Shown: positions 29,701 to 49,190, counted from the stretch's first letter. The stretch: DNA of 64,000 nucleotides from Latrodectus hesperus (GCA_037975125.1 CM075853.1:52584958-52648957), one strand, 5' to 3'. Program-made: numbers and translations. The notes: generated by a model from the letters alone, not told the origin.

Positions 29701-31340
29701 CTTGGAGTAACTATGCATTCCGAAAATATATACGTAATGTACTACTCTTTAACATATGCTTATCTATCTACTGGCTAAAACGTCGAAGTTTATATTATGA
29801 AGTTACACTATGAGTTTCTGTAAAACTCAAGCACAAATACGTCTTATTAAGCACATTTAATTCCTATATTATTATGCAAGAAATAATAGGGAAACAATGT
29901 TTTGAAGATAAGTTAAAACGTGTCTCACCCTGATAATAAGAGATGTGAAATGTCGTTCATTCAGTCATACACTAGTATTACAATGAATAGCAACGAAACA
30001 AATGACAAACAATTGTGTAAAGATTCCCCATCTTTCCAAAAGCAACGATTGTATCTTCCTCTATGTTCTGAGAGAAGATTGCCAAAGTGCAAGATTCCTA
30101 GAGCATTACTTGTGTTTGTTTCTATTTAATACTTTATTGGTCTTTTCAGAGTGAGTAATCCGTACTTGCATCAGTACTATTAACTTTATAAAAGTAGGTA
30201 AAGGAATGATCTGAAGTACGAGTAATAAATACAGGAATAATCATTTAATAGCATTCATTATTGTAAACACAATTAAATAAAAACATTATATCTTTAAATT
30301 TCTATCAAAATTTTCCATTTCTATAGAAAAATCCAAGTGATTTAAAAGAAAGAAATTGGCAAAATATATACTCATACATATATGGCAATACATTTAAAAT
30401 ATTAAACACAATGTCGTTTTAGATGTAATCTCAGGCATTTTTTAAGCGTCTAGTTCTCCAATTCTATTGATCATTGGTATGTTATGGTCTTTCACATATC
30501 CCCAATTACTCTCTTACTCAACCCATCAATTCTGAATTCAAAGCACATTAGTCCAATTGCAATCAACACGCGTGTCTATTTCCCGGTAGTATCATTAATA
30601 TCCACATATATACTACACAATAATTATCCGAGATCGAATTTCAATTAAATTCCATGGCTTTCAATTTACCAAGACTTCCAACGAAAAATACAATGGAATC
30701 CTTTAAAATATGAGAAACCAATGTTTTTTTTATCTGTATATTTTATAATCAAACATTTGGCACTTGTATATTCCTGATCTACTAAATCTCGAAAAATGTA
30801 TTCTTTAATTATTTGGTCAATTGTTTAATTTGGGGAATTAAAAGAAAAAAATTATTCACATTAAAAATATTCACTTGTAAACGTAATAATTTTAAGTAAT
30901 TTTCTTAATAATTTTGTGATAAATTAGTTTCTTTTCATCGCTTTAACTCTCTATATATATTATACTATTTGAAAATGTATTCTATTTTACAAAGTAATCT
31001 GATTTATTTATAGTAAAATAGTTTATTAATTACTTAAAATGTTTAACTAAAAATTTATTTCTTAAAATATATTTAAAATAGATTTAAAAAATTCTACGAA
31101 ATTTACAAAAAAATGCTTAAAATTAATTTTTATAGTAAATTTTAAATTAATTTGAATGTTGAAGAAATGTGTTTAAAACTCTGAAAATTTTTTATCAAAT
31201 TTTTTTTAAAATCGATGCATGTAAAAGTAGAAAATCGATACATATCTTTAAAACTATTTTTTAGATTCCTAACAGAAATTTGTATGATTTGATGCAAAAC
31301 TGAGATTAAACTTTAAAAATAACAAATTTATGTGAACGCC

Positions 31341-31344
31341 TATA

Positions 31345-31410
<66 letters not shown>
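31341..31410. repeat. (TA)n microsatellite
   Basis: About 70 bp of TA repeat with one ATG interruption near the left end. Confidence 0.95.
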
Positions 31411-31412
<2 letters not shown>

Positions 31413-31948
31413 CTAATGCCGTCTGAGGCATATAAAATATATCACGGTTGCAATGTCCTTCATGTATAATCATTTATCCGAGAAGTAATTATCAAGATCG
31501 GTTTCATCTCTTGACTGTGATGAAAAAATTATGAAATGGTTTATTGCACTAAGAGCCTTTGAGTTTATAGAAATAGGTTTACTTTAATAATATAATTAAA
31601 TAAATAGTTACCGTAAATCATAGTTTTCATAAAATTAATATTCATAAATTTCAAAAAAGTTCTGCATTACATAATATAAAGATAAGTTAAGGTAACTTAT
31701 TTATTCATTTTATGCACAGTTTGATTTAATCACTGAAATTTCATTTCAAATATATAATATTTGAAAATTCATGAAAAATCTCATTTTGTATTATCAATTT
31801 AAAATTTTCTTATAATATTTTTCAGCTATTTTCTATAAAAAAATAACGTCTGTAAATAGATTAAAGAAGTCACAAAGTATTTAAATGGGTGATGTAATCT
31901 TTTGTATGAGGGTATATTTATTATAAAAATTTATATGATATATGCATG

Positions 31949-32080
<132 letters not shown>

Positions 32081-34189
32081 CAGTCAATTAAATAAAATTT
32101 TAAAATATTTGAGAATCAAAAAATTTGGGAAAAAATATGCAACTGTAAAACAGTCTTTCGAGCTATGTCCTGAGATTCTGGAGAGCATCTGTTCCAGAAT
32201 TCTCTGGATATTGAAAGGAAATTGGAGGTTGAAACCGATACCGGGAAGTGATTTGGAAAAAGGAAATTACGTTTCTTACTCCTCCACTTTGAATAATATC
32301 GATAAATCCTCGCGTCTACATTTGAATTTCTTTTCTCAACTTCGGTCTTTTTATATACTTAAAAGCTTCATTTTTTTATACATCGTAGTTCTTTTCGACA
32401 CACTTTCATTAATTTTTAATCCTCTTTTTAATGTATTGATAAATATTTATTTAGCTTTGATACTTTGGATTGGTTAATGGATTAAATATAGAAATTAAAT
32501 GTTTGCGTCTTAAAAATTAATGCTTTGACATTATTATTTTAATATGCATGTAACTATTCTAAAAATATAAGTAATAATTTGAAACATTACTTAATGTTGT
32601 TTGAAACAATGAAAAAAAAAACTAGTAGTTGTTTGTTATTAAAATTAACATTTTCTATCGACTGAGTATTAGCGTCTGAAAACAGCCAAAAGTATTTTTA
32701 AAATATCTTAATCAACAAACTTCAATTATTCAATAATAAAATATTCTAATATTGATTTGATAATATATTTAACTCTGAGATCATGTCATGTTAATAATGC
32801 AATGAAAAAGTGTTTATCACAGAAGAATATACATTTTTGGTCTAAATTTTTCGAAAGGCTTATAAGATAAAAATTCTTGCAGAAATTTTATATAGGCTCC
32901 ATCAGCTCTATCTCTTGAAAAATTAATTTTTGTTTAAGTTATTAAACTGATATATTGATAGAGCTAAATTAATATATAATAAATTATGTATGAACAACAT
33001 TAATGAGAAGTATTGTTCGAATATTAACTATTAATGGAGTGAAAATAGCATCTGTGCACGTATGAGATGATAGTCATAATATGTTCATGAAAGGACCGGA
33101 CATTTTTAAAAAATCCTTGGAGAAGTTCGAGGACACATTAAAAAATGTTCTAATTATCATATTTTATAAATTTTATCTACTCCTCTAAGTATTTATTTAT
33201 GAACAAATTTTGATCATTCAATAAAACTAAACACAAGTCTAAGCATCAAACTCTGATTTAGTCCATGTTAAGGACTTTCACAATTTATATGTATACATGA
33301 TCATGATAACATTACATTCGCATGATAATGTCTCTTTCATATATACGATGTACATTAATATAAATTTTAAAATAGCATATTTTGAACACTTTTCTGGCTC
33401 AGATACGTTAAAAAAGTTTGGAGACATGATCTTGAGAACACACTTTGTGATCTATTTTCATAGATAGGAAAAAATATTGTAAATGTATTTAACAAATGAA
33501 TTTATTTAATAATTTATATCAATACTGGAAAAAATTAAAAAGAGCGATAATTAATATGCATGATTTGCAGCCAGATTATTATGTCTACAAAATTCAGTGT
33601 AATGTACTTCACAAGATTGATATTGCAACACAAAAGCGAAAGTGAAATTTTTGAACTAAATTTCGTATGTTCATTGGTGTTACTAATACACATAATTGAT
33701 TAAAATTTAAAAGCTGAAGGAAGTTTATTGTTGAAAATTTAGTGATATAGGGATTTAAAATTTTTGTTGCATCACCGTGTGTGGAAAAATACTTTTTTAT
33801 GATTGGGATACATATTATTGAATGTTAACTTAATTCAATAAAAACTTTTTTAAGAAATAAAATATATCTAAAAAAGCTTCTGTGAATGCACAAAATATTT
33901 ACGGAACAAAACAAGTTCACAATTTTTAGACATAAGTATTCTTCATTTAAAAAAATGATCCCCGTTAAAGTATTAAGACCTTTCTTTTAAAAAATTAACC
34001 TTTATAAATTTTACCTGATTAAATTACATACAGCTTTATTTAAAAAAAATATGCACGTTTACATTAAAAAATATCAGGTTTGACGTGTAATTAATTATCA
34101 TTAATTTCTAAACAACTATTTAACAACAAAATAATTAGCGCATTTTTTAAATTATTTATTATATTTTTCATAGTAAATTCAACCATCTT

Positions 34190-35060
34190 CTTTCATTATC
34201 GCGCATGTGACTTCTTCGGGAAAGTCTTACATTGAAGGATTACAAAAAGCATTGTTCTATTCTTTGTGCGAAATGGATGTATCCCTGTATGCGCTTGCCG
34301 TGAACTCTAAGCCGCCGAATAAAGGCGTCTTTTCCCTTTAGTCTGCTGTCATAAAAGGAGATCGGAGAAACTTGCGCTATGACCAACGTATCCAGTGATC
34401 TGGCATTCAAGTGTCCATCAGTTCCCAATAAAAGAGGATCTAGGAGCGCGCCTCGCATCAAAGACTAGGCCATCTCCAGGGAGCACCCTCTATTCCATCA
34501 CCCCCATTGGCAAATGGGAGGGGGGTTTGCCAAGGGAATGAAAAGCAGCAAATATAAGCGCGGCCCCGCTAATGCATGTTTAAGCGGACATTACCAGGAC
34601 CGGAGCAATTATTTCCTTCACAATCAATAAACATTAACGAGGAAAAGCAAATGAGTTCCGCATCGTCGGTAATTGAATGGGCGGGGGAGCATTGTCACTC
34701 CGTAACAACCAGAATTCTGCCCACCCCCCATCGACCACCCCCTTCGCTACTCGTCTGCTCACCATTACTCCTGGGCTGTTCCGCAGTGATAGCGTAGCAA
34801 TCGCGTGCCATAAACGCGTATCCCCGAACTGCCTTTCTCTGTTTTATGATGTAATTTTTCCATATTTGCTCCAGGAATGGTCCCGCAGCAAGGAGAGGGA
34901 CTAGGGGGGGCGATAGGAGGTGTCCGCGGGAAAAGCACCGATCCGGGAGGTGTTTAGTCGCGAGCGATTAAGCGAGAATAGGGTTTTGTGGACGTGACGA
35001 GATTTCACGAGCCAGATAAGAGGCATAGATATTTGATGCCGCTGGATTTCTGGAAGATTA
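34190..35060. other. Strongest G+C-rich island in the window
   Basis: Roughly 870 bp with dense CpGs and G/C runs inside A+T-rich DNA. It contains open frames of 73-75 codons on both strands (34240-34461 minus; 34576-34797 and 34677-34904 plus) without recognisable domains. ATAAA-containing sites in G+C-rich context near 34318-34356 (GAATAAAGGCG, GTCATAAAAGG) resemble Hox-type or Cdx-type sites. A pyrimidine-rich TTTGCTCCAG near 34866-34875 could be a splice acceptor. No transposon ends were seen. A promoter or enhancer, or the 5' exon of an unrecognised transcript, is the most economical reading. Confidence 0.45.
34504..34590 (+). promoter_or_regulatory. Possible core promoter (inverted CCAAT plus TATA-like box)
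   Basis: CATTGGCAAAT at about 34505-34515 contains an inverted CCAAT box. About 45 bases downstream is AATATAAG (34551-34558), a TATA-like element followed directly by the G+C-rich run CGCGGCCCCGC. If functional, transcription would start near 34580-34590 on the plus strand. The first ATG beyond the TATA box is at 34576 and opens a 73-codon frame without known domains. Motif-based only. Confidence 0.3.
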
Positions 35061-40489
<5,429 letters not shown>

Positions 40490-41089
40490 GAGAATGAGAG
40501 TCCAACTGGTTCCTTTCTTCCAGTTCTAAGCTACTGTCTGTGAAAAGTTCGAATCGACAAACAGATGTTGCCATCTGTTGAAAGTAAAAGGAGTTCCCTA
40601 CAACGTGCTTGGTGGGGTTGCCACCGCCTCCTGTCGGACGCGTCAATCCACATGTGCTGACGTCACTCTGACTGCACGGGCAACTCGCAAACGTTCTACA
40701 GTCCCTTGTTTCAGCCATTTTTACCACAGCCGGTTGCACTGTGGATGCATCCAGGTGTATGTCAGCTGCAATTTGACGTAAGGACCAACCTGCCCTTCAT
40801 AAACTCGCCTGTCTGCTGGAACTGATTTTTTCGTCGACGATGACCTGGCATTCTTTACAATTACAGGAGTCCTTTGCGACAAGAACAAACTTTCAACGAT
40901 TATTTTCCAAGCAGCAATAACGGCGTGAATATTGCACACTCTGCCGGTTCCTCACCTTATATTTTATACAATGTGTACTGAAACGCTGCGCATTTCACAT
41001 CATTTGCATACCTCTGTTAGGCGTGTCTACAATTTGCATAATTTTCTGGCCACTTCTTCTTGGTGTTACATTTTCGCTGACTGATAGTG
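40490..41089 (-). pseudogene. Degraded Tc1-like transposon, N-terminal part
   Basis: The block is richer in G+C than its flanks. On the minus strand, about 40905-40600, pieces of a Tc1-type helix-turn-helix domain appear in shifted frames: DRRVYEGQ, then GWSLRQIAADIHLDASTV, then KWLKQGTVERLRVARAVRV and TSAHVD. Tc1-like transposases show this order (S-L-R-x-I-A helix, S-T-V recognition helix, W-x-x-x-G-T-V turn). Frameshifts and stops break the gene and the catalytic domain is not recognisable. The right end reads on the minus strand CACTATCAGTCAGCG and is followed by TA at 41090-41091, as expected for a Tc1 terminus. I found no matching left terminus, so it is truncated near 40490. Family call is by pattern and moderate. 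Confidence 0.55.
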
Positions 41090-41091
41090 TA

Positions 41092-44000
41092 TAAATTCAA
41101 TATCCATTCATAGAATATTTGTAATGAAACATGTGAAAAGTATTTTAGCCGTCAAAGTATAAATATTTAGTATTGAAGAAAAATTAATGATAGATTCATT
41201 ATGGGCTGATCAGAGCTTATGAAAAAAAGTAGTCGAGAAAAAAATAAAACTAAAAAGCATTGGGTTTAGAGCATTAGGTAGTAAACATCATTTCCTTTTA
41301 AAAGGAAAATCGAAATTGTTTCTTAGACATACTGTAGGAAAATGATTTTTTTTTATCTGATTAATGCAATAAATACTCTTACTATTGAATTTGGGAATCT
41401 GAAATTTCCCAAATATGTGTATTAAGTGTCACTTTATTCTGCGAACGCCTCCAAAATTTATAAATTGATGAATAATTTCATGATATGAGACTATGTTTTT
41501 TAATATTGTTATTTCTAAAAATTTACTTCCTGCAAATTTATTGATGAGAAACAATGTGGTTATAATTGTAACTATTATCATTTGTGAATGATATCAAAGC
41601 CGCTGTTTAAATTTAATAAAACTAATCAAATATGAATCAGGGCCACAAATAATTTTATCAAAGTTTCATTAATGTTAGAATTTTGGTAATGAAAGTGTTA
41701 CGTCTATATATTTCAATTTTAGGACACACTCGTTTTCAATTTATAGTTCATGTGACGCTTGCTGTGAATGTACTTAGAAATTTTTGTGTACCTTATTGTC
41801 ATTAAAAAAAGTAGTGATTTGTGAAACATCAAATGATGTTTTATGATTATAGCGAAATGGGCTGATATAAGCATCTAAGCGGGTAATATCTAAAAAAGAA
41901 GAAAGATAGAATGTAATACATTCTAATTAGTAAAGATCAATATGTTGAATATATTCCACGTGGTTGATGGGTTTATTAACTGGTAACATTCCTTTTGCAT
42001 AGAACTATTGATGACTCACCGATTTGGTGTCAATGTAAAAATCTAACCTATTTACGATTTTCCGAACTGTTATCTTGGAGAATATTCTTTCCATGCTATC
42101 ATTATTTGTAGATATGCTTTTTTTCATTTTGTTCATTACATTTAATTGAAGATGAATTCAAAATGTGTAAATTGTTCCATAATAAAAGTATTAACAAATA
42201 TCTCTTAGTTAACAGAATATTATTTAAATATAGTAATAAAATTTTTTATCAATGCTAATAAATTTCATTAAAAGAAAATTTTGGACGATCAGTTCCTCAT
42301 ATTTATTGTAATTATTGTGAAGTTTTTGACTCATTCATTATCTAAAATTTTCGTATGGGTATCTTTTAATACACTTTTATGCACAATATTCTATCATTGC
42401 TTCCATTATCTATAAATATAAGGTTTTATTCATAATTTTTGTTGAAAGTGACTTCAAAAATAAAAAACATTTAAAAAGTTAATCTTTAATTGATTGATAT
42501 TTAAAAAAAGCAATTATTTTTAAATGAAAAGTATTTTAAAGTTATATGAAAATTTTTTATATCAATGAAGAAACGCTTCATTATTTGCTCTAAGCTTAGT
42601 AAAATATCGAAAATATAAATTAATCAATTCCATTACTTAAAATTCTATTACTTAAATACTCATTGCTTAAAGAGTTTTAATTCCTACTTGAAATTTACAT
42701 ATCAGTTTTTGTTAATTTTTATGTGAAGTGTGTTTTTTAGATTTGGTAATAGTATTCTGTGAATTATTTAAATTTTATTTTCTATATTGAATCCAATATA
42801 ACCAAAATATCATACTAATTGCATCACACACACACAAACACATAATCATCACACTAGAATAATTCATTTTAATGGCAAAACTATTTTATTAGAATTACTT
42901 CTGTTTTATCAGAATTATGTAAAATATCAATTTTGTATGTAACTTACACATGTAACATTCGCATAAAAAATTTATTATTATTATTTTAACTAATCATTAT
43001 GAGTACTATAAATAAATTTTAATTAATCAGAAGAATTTGAAAAATTAAAAATTCATTTCTTACGGAAAGGAAAAAAAAGTCAGTTACAGTGTTTATTCTT
43101 TCTGTCGAGTAATTAATATTTTTATCTTTTTGTTTGCTAAATTCTTTTCGTGTTGCAATACTTTTTAAACCATCATATTTCTTTATTTTCAGTGTTTCTA
43201 ATTATCGCTGTTACATTCTTTTTAATGTATTAAAAATCTATCAGCTACAGGTGTCTTAATTTTGCAATAACAGATTAAGAATTGATTACATGCATTCTAA
43301 GTAGTCTCGAACATGCTTTTATTCTGTGCTTTTTCTTTAAGGTTACACTATACAAGTGATCATTTTTTCCAAAAAATGTAATTTAATTTTTTCCTTTCAT
43401 TGATAATTATTATACTACATTTTTATGTCATTTTCTTGTATTATGTTAGTTTTAAATTATAATAGGAAATAATTTTTGTATCACAGTTGGATTTTCTTAA
43501 AAAACAAAGAAATAGAAATAGAATAAACTTCAATACAAGCTATCTTTTCTTTTTAAAACTCAGCAAATAAAATATAACATTTAGATTGGTAAATCAAAAT
43601 AAGTAAAGTTTATTTAAAATTTCATTCGCATCAACACTATTCTTATTCACTTTATTTCTATTTATATTACTTAAAATAAATTAATGAGATAGAATATTAA
43701 AAAACACAAAATAAATAACATATTATCATTTGATAACTTTTTTGTTCTCCATTATCAGTTAAAATTTCGCGGCATTTAAAAGATAGCTTTATAACTTTAA
43801 ATCACTGTCAAGTTACGAGATCGGCATTTGAACTCGGACACTTTACTACATGGTTGAATTAAACTAAATAAATTAAATAATTTTATGATGTACTGGTAAG
43901 AAAAATAGGACATGAAAATGAAAAGAAAAATATCAACCTGAATTCATGTATGTTTAGCACAAGGAAATGTATGCAGTGTTGAAGAAAGAATACTTTGAAA

Positions 44001-44205
44001 CATCAAGTCATATAAATAGTTTTCTTTCTTTTTTGCTCACTATTATTTATTAGAATTTTTAATCAATAACTAGTTTTATGTTGATTTAATGAAAAAAGGG
44101 AAACATTTAAGAAAATTCAATGTTATTTTGGCTAATAAATTGCAGATTAAATCATTCATGGTTGCAAATCTTTGATTGATTGAAAATTGATTGTTTAACA
44201 AGACT
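41092..44205. other. A+T-rich sequence, no recognised gene
   Basis: No coding region seen. A short CA run lies at 42826-42841. At 43805-43870 (minus) a GAGTTCAAATGCC resembles a Pol III B box, with a poor A-box match upstream; too weak to call a tRNA or SINE. Confidence 0.55.
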
Positions 44206-45206
44206 TCCAAATTCCTTTTAAATTGGAAGAGTAACTAACCTTTCAAGAGAGACACCAAGCTGAAATGTGTGCAAAAGGAGGGTTTTACAAATGTTGTATT
44301 ACTTCTTCGAAGGCTGTTCCTTCGACCCTTTTTAATTGACGGTATCTCTAGAAAAAAATTATTTATAATGACGATCTGAAGTCAAATGGCAATAAACAGG
44401 TTGACTACCTTAACCTCTTAAAACAAATAGCTCTTTAAGCTCTTAATAGTGTTCCATATGAAGCCTTGGTCTTTTATGCGGATGATAATAAGTTTGAAGA
44501 TGGTAGGACAGAGAATGGTATTTCCGTTAAAATATTGAAGACGAAAGTAGACTCGGCATCTGAAACTCTGACTATTGTTCAGTCTTAAGATCTGAAATCA
44601 TAGCTGGTGGAACAACTCTTAATTATGACCTGATCTATGACAAAATAGCTCTTAGATTTTGGCTGATAGCAGGAGTGCTATATAGTATTTTAAAAACTAG
44701 CCAAAAATATTTGATATTCCAGATCAGGTTATTTTGCAGCTTTCTTGCGAGATAGGCCTAAAAACACCTATGTTTTTACTGGATGCCATCGCATATTGGA
44801 ATGTATGGTAACTTGTTACAGGATATGTTCGCCAAGAATGATTGTGATCTTTCGACAAACAATTTAAATGAGCTTACTTCCTCGAGAAGTCATTTCTGAA
44901 AAAGACAACAATTGCTGTCTGTATGCCATCTTCCTCCGGTTCACCAGTGGTATATTGCCAACAGTCCCTGTCTTGCAGTAGCCGTCGACCTCCTCAATCG
45001 GCTATGGAGGGATATATATAGAAGTACACCCCAAATATTTGAGGTTCTTGAATAAGTTGAGGATTTTTTCTTTTTGTTCCTGTTCCCTCTCTCCTGCTCA
45101 CTTTCTTAATTGCTCTTGATGCCTTCAGAAGACAGCTGTGTAATGATCAGGATCTGAGGTTTTGGAGTCTGGCGCATTGGGTCCTTTTGGACCAGGTGTA
45201 GACTTT
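44206..45206 (+). pseudogene. 5'-truncated non-LTR retrotransposon (LINE): RNase H domain and C-terminus
   Basis: Plus-strand translation across several frames recovers the C-terminal part of a LINE polyprotein of the RNase H-bearing type common in arthropods. In order: KQIAL and ALNSVPYEALVFYADD near 44420-44490 (the RNase H first strand, normally YTDGS), then NSDYCSVLRSEIIA near 44566-44610, then ADSRSAI (44662-44682) with its catalytic-type Asp, then WMPSHIGMYGN (44780-44812) matching the W-x-PSH-x-G-x-x-GN signature. After it come PPVHQWYIANSPCLAV and a Cys-rich tail with SPAHFLNC and DAFRRQLCNDQDL, ending in a stop at about 45199-45201. Stops such as TAG for Gln and Trp codons, plus frameshifts, show it is dead. 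No reverse transcriptase is present upstream, consistent with 5' truncation during target-primed insertion. Confidence 0.8.
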
Positions 45207-45318
45207 CCTATACTAGGAGAATAATTTGCAAGAGAGAAGGACAAAATTATAATTTTCACGTTTATGAGCCTTTTTTCATGAATTTGTTTCTTCAATCAAC
45301 CTGATTCTTCGAACTTAT

Positions 45319-45347
45319 ACACACACACACACACACACATATATATT
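45319..45347. repeat. Short (AC)n(AT)n microsatellite
   Basis: AC repeat of about 21 bp followed by ATATATAT. It lies about 115 bp beyond the LINE stop codon and may mark its original 3' tail. Confidence 0.85.
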
Positions 45348-46069
45348 TATAAATAAAGGAGGTAGACTTCGTATTAATATTATATTAGAAAATATGAGAT
45401 TCTCATTATATTTCATAATTAAAATTATTTTATATTAAATAGTTAATAGCATTTAGTAAAAAACATAAAAAATTTTTATTTTAATAATTAACTTAAATAT
45501 TGAAATTTATGACTTTGATAAATTATATTCTAATCAAACAAGACTGAAAAATTCATAGAGTTTGAAATTTAAGTCATTTCTCTAATAGTATTTGATATTC
45601 CAACTGTAAATGTTTTAAATATTAACACATAATGTGTTAACATGTAACATAATATGTTCTAAATTTTCCAGTTGAGATATAAGTATTAATATCTTGACTA
45701 TTAATGTTTTAAATATCAACTATGGAAAACTAACACTTACATGTACCCACATATCTTATATAATCTAATATTTAAATTAAACGCGTGGAAAAGTGCATTC
45801 ATTAATAATTAAATTTTATGTGTGAACAATTCAGTTGAATTAAATAAAATTATTTTAATATACTGATTCTTCTCTATACTGTAATGAATATATGTCATAA
45901 TGCTTAAAAATTAGGAAGTTATAAACCCCTTCAATAAATTTCGTTACTGAATCGAAAGAGAATATTCTTATAAACAAATTTCCATGAATGATATTTTATC
46001 ATAATAGCTAGATTTCTTAAAATAACTAATGACGAATTTATAATTATTTTATCTTTTGAGATAATATTT

Positions 46070-46159
46070 TAACAATATTATGTTACAATTTAATATGTAA
46101 CAACATTAACAATATTATGTTACAATATTAATAGTCATAACAATATTATCTTACAATAC
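46070..46159 (+). repeat. Short imperfect tandem repeat
   Basis: AACAATATTATGTTACAAT occurs with small variations at about 46071, 46109 and 46139 (the third has CTT for GTT). Probably local slippage. Confidence 0.7.
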
Positions 46160-48116
46160 TCTATGAACTAAATCGAAATATAATTTTAAAGAATTATAAA
46201 ATACTTAAATACTTTTATTAACAGAAAGACAGAAGCATTTTTTTTTAAAGTTAAAGAAATGTTGTCATGATTCCGTTTAAAAATCCTTTATAAAATTTCT
46301 TTGTTAATAATGTCCTTTGATTTTCTTCCCACAATCTAATAAAAAAATTTTCATGTAATGAAAAAAGGATGCGTGGAACAATTATATGCTTATATAAATT
46401 TCATAATGTTTCAATATTAAATGAAAAAATATCTAGAGTTTGAGTTATTTGTTATTCCTCTTTTAAACACAATTTAAAATAATTTATCACAATTTTAATA
46501 AAGAAAATATTAATTGCAAACTATTTTTGAGGGGTAAAACATATATACATATACAAAATTAAAAATAGAATTTACATGATTCAGAATGAAATAAAATTTA
46601 ATGAACAAGTTTATATAGTATGAATATATTTTTACCAATCATGTGAAGATTTTATCTTTATTAATCTTTCAATTTTTTGAAATTAAAATTTAAAGGAAAT
46701 TTAATTAAAATCGGGGAGAAATAGAATGTATTCTACTGCTCATAAAACTGACAACTTTGCTTTGATTGTCATTACAGGGATATGTCATTTTTGGTGAGTC
46801 GTCTTTCAAAGGAATTGAGTGTAGAATTGTTAATTTAAAACGAGAAACTTTTTCAACTTAAAGAGTTTAACATTTTTCGAAAATTTGTTAATAAAATAGT
46901 TCTATTTTCACACACACACATTTATTGGTAACATACAATAAAGTGAAAATAGCTTAAGCTGTTCTTAATTTTTTAATAACACGGATTAACAATTATTTTA
47001 TTATATTTCTTCAATATAATTCCTTTATTTGCTTAGATAAACATTTATTTAAAAATATAAATAAAATTTCCCTAAAAGCTTAAATAAATCACAATGGATT
47101 TTAAAAATTTTCATGATAATCATTTATATATTTTAAACTGTTTTATTGAATTTGAAGCATGTTACATAAAATAGTTATTTCAACAATATAACTTGATTTA
47201 AATTGATATTTATATCATTTTCAGTAATAATACCATGTATTTATATTAAATATGAATATAATTTATAGTATTATATATTACATTTATATCATGTATGAAT
47301 TTAAAATGTATCTAATGTTTAAAATAGTTCCGTAGCAATTTAAAAATATTCAGATTAAATGCACATCAAATTTATATAAAATTAATATTCTTATTTTGAT
47401 TTAAAAAAGCTTTCATTATACCTAATTTTATTATTTTTCCGATACATTATTTTTTCAATATTCAAAATTTCAAATTGAATTTGTGTACAAGAATTTCATT
47501 AGTTCAGAATTATCTTATATTCGCATTATTTACTGTTAAAATATTAATAAGGATTTAATCCTTAAAAATTAAAGTTTTACTAAAATAATAACAAGATATC
47601 AATTAACCATCAACTCATTATTGATTCCATAAACATTATTAATTTTGAATGAATTGCACGAACTGTTTGAAAGAAAAGAAAAATATGAAATATTTTTAAT
47701 TACAAACGAAAACATAATTCTAATTATAATTAAAAATATTTTGTATTTTTCATATGTATTTTATTTTAAATGCTTAAAGCTATAATACTTACAATTGTGC
47801 TGAAAGTTTATACCATTATTTAGAGTTTCAAAACTGTAAGCTTTCTTTTCCCTTGTTACTTTTCTAACTTCGCAAATCATATTACCTGCATTTGAACAAC
47901 AATATTTTTCGCAATGTTTTGTTCGATTTTAGTAACAAAATATTTTCTTCTTAAAAGTTAAATATTATACCGATAGTTTTGCATTGATATACAAATATTT
48001 GTATTTTTGTCAAGGAACATTCCGAAAAACAATTTTGCTGTATTTTCTTCAGATATATTCAATGCTATTTTATTTAAATGCTGAAATTTTTCACTTTTTT
48101 GTAGAATAAGAAGTAT

Positions 48117-48120
<4 letters not shown>

Positions 48121-48160
<40 letters not shown>
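48121..48160. repeat. (TA)n microsatellite
   Basis: Forty bases of pure TA repeat. Confidence 0.95.
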
Positions 48161-48163
<3 letters not shown>

Positions 48164-49190
48164 AAAGAACATTTCACTTAATCGTATTCTATGATATTAA
48201 TAAAATTTTACATTTCAATATTTTCCCAATTTGTAATATTATAGTTGCAAAGTAAAATAAAATTAATTTGAAATATTATGAATTTAGAGAAACTTCTTTC
48301 AAGTTATCTACAATTCTCTTGCCTAAAAATAAGGAAACATGACTTGCACCTTTTGATTTGATTAATTGATCAGTTTCTAGATTGATCTCTATACAATTAT
48401 TTATTATCCAAGACGTAAAATTTTATTTCGGATAAATGGAGGCGCAAGTGTATACAACACGCATTCAAAAATTAATCTAGAACTACTTTTACTATCACGA
48501 CTACCTCATCATTTCATTATGACTTTTTTTAGGAGTTCAAATGCAATACGCGAGAAGTTACAAATTGTTGAAAACAATAACCTTATATTTATGTTCACAG
48601 ATACATCAAGAATACACACAAATAGCATTTCCAAATGTACTGTATCAAAATTTAAATTCTTTATTATTTCAAAACAGCAAATCAAATCAAAGCTGCCTAT
48701 AATGAACTGTTGCTGTAAAATTTTAATTAGAATGTAACTTAAATTTAAGAGAAAAAATTAAGAAATATTAATAGTAGTTAGAACGAGTATAAAATTCTGA
48801 ACTGAATTTGATCCTTTTAATCTTATTAATAATGATGTTAGTTGTGTTTTAATTTAATAATTTTCATTTTTATTTCTTTTAACTGGTCAAAACAGCAAGT
48901 AATACAAAATAATGAAAAAAATTAAAAAATTGTCTTTATTAAATAAGATTATACAATGTCCTTAATCACATCAAAAATATAATTTAAAAATTTCTAATTT
49001 TTACGGCTTTTATTTCTTTAATATATTTTGTTAGTTATTGAACATTATCGAAAATAGATGTTTAATATTATATGATAATATTACTTAAGATTATTTTAAA
49101 TATTATTACATTTTATTATATTACCATTGACATTTTATTTAATCATCAAATATTAAATTCGGAAATTAATGATGGTTGATACATAAGTAT

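Noticed and set aside
29498..29813. Opposite-strand frames of 65 and 93 codons
   Set aside because: Background composition and no recognisable motif on either strand.
34576..34904. Proline/serine-rich small proteins in the G+C-rich island
   Set aside because: Overlapping frames on both strands are expected where stops are rare. No domain, signal peptide or paralogue supports any one of them.
43800..43900. Degraded tRNA or SINE on the minus strand (GAGTTCAAATGCC)
   Set aside because: The A-box candidate TAGTTTAATTC misses the final G, and no acceptor stem or repeat body was seen. Too weak to annotate.
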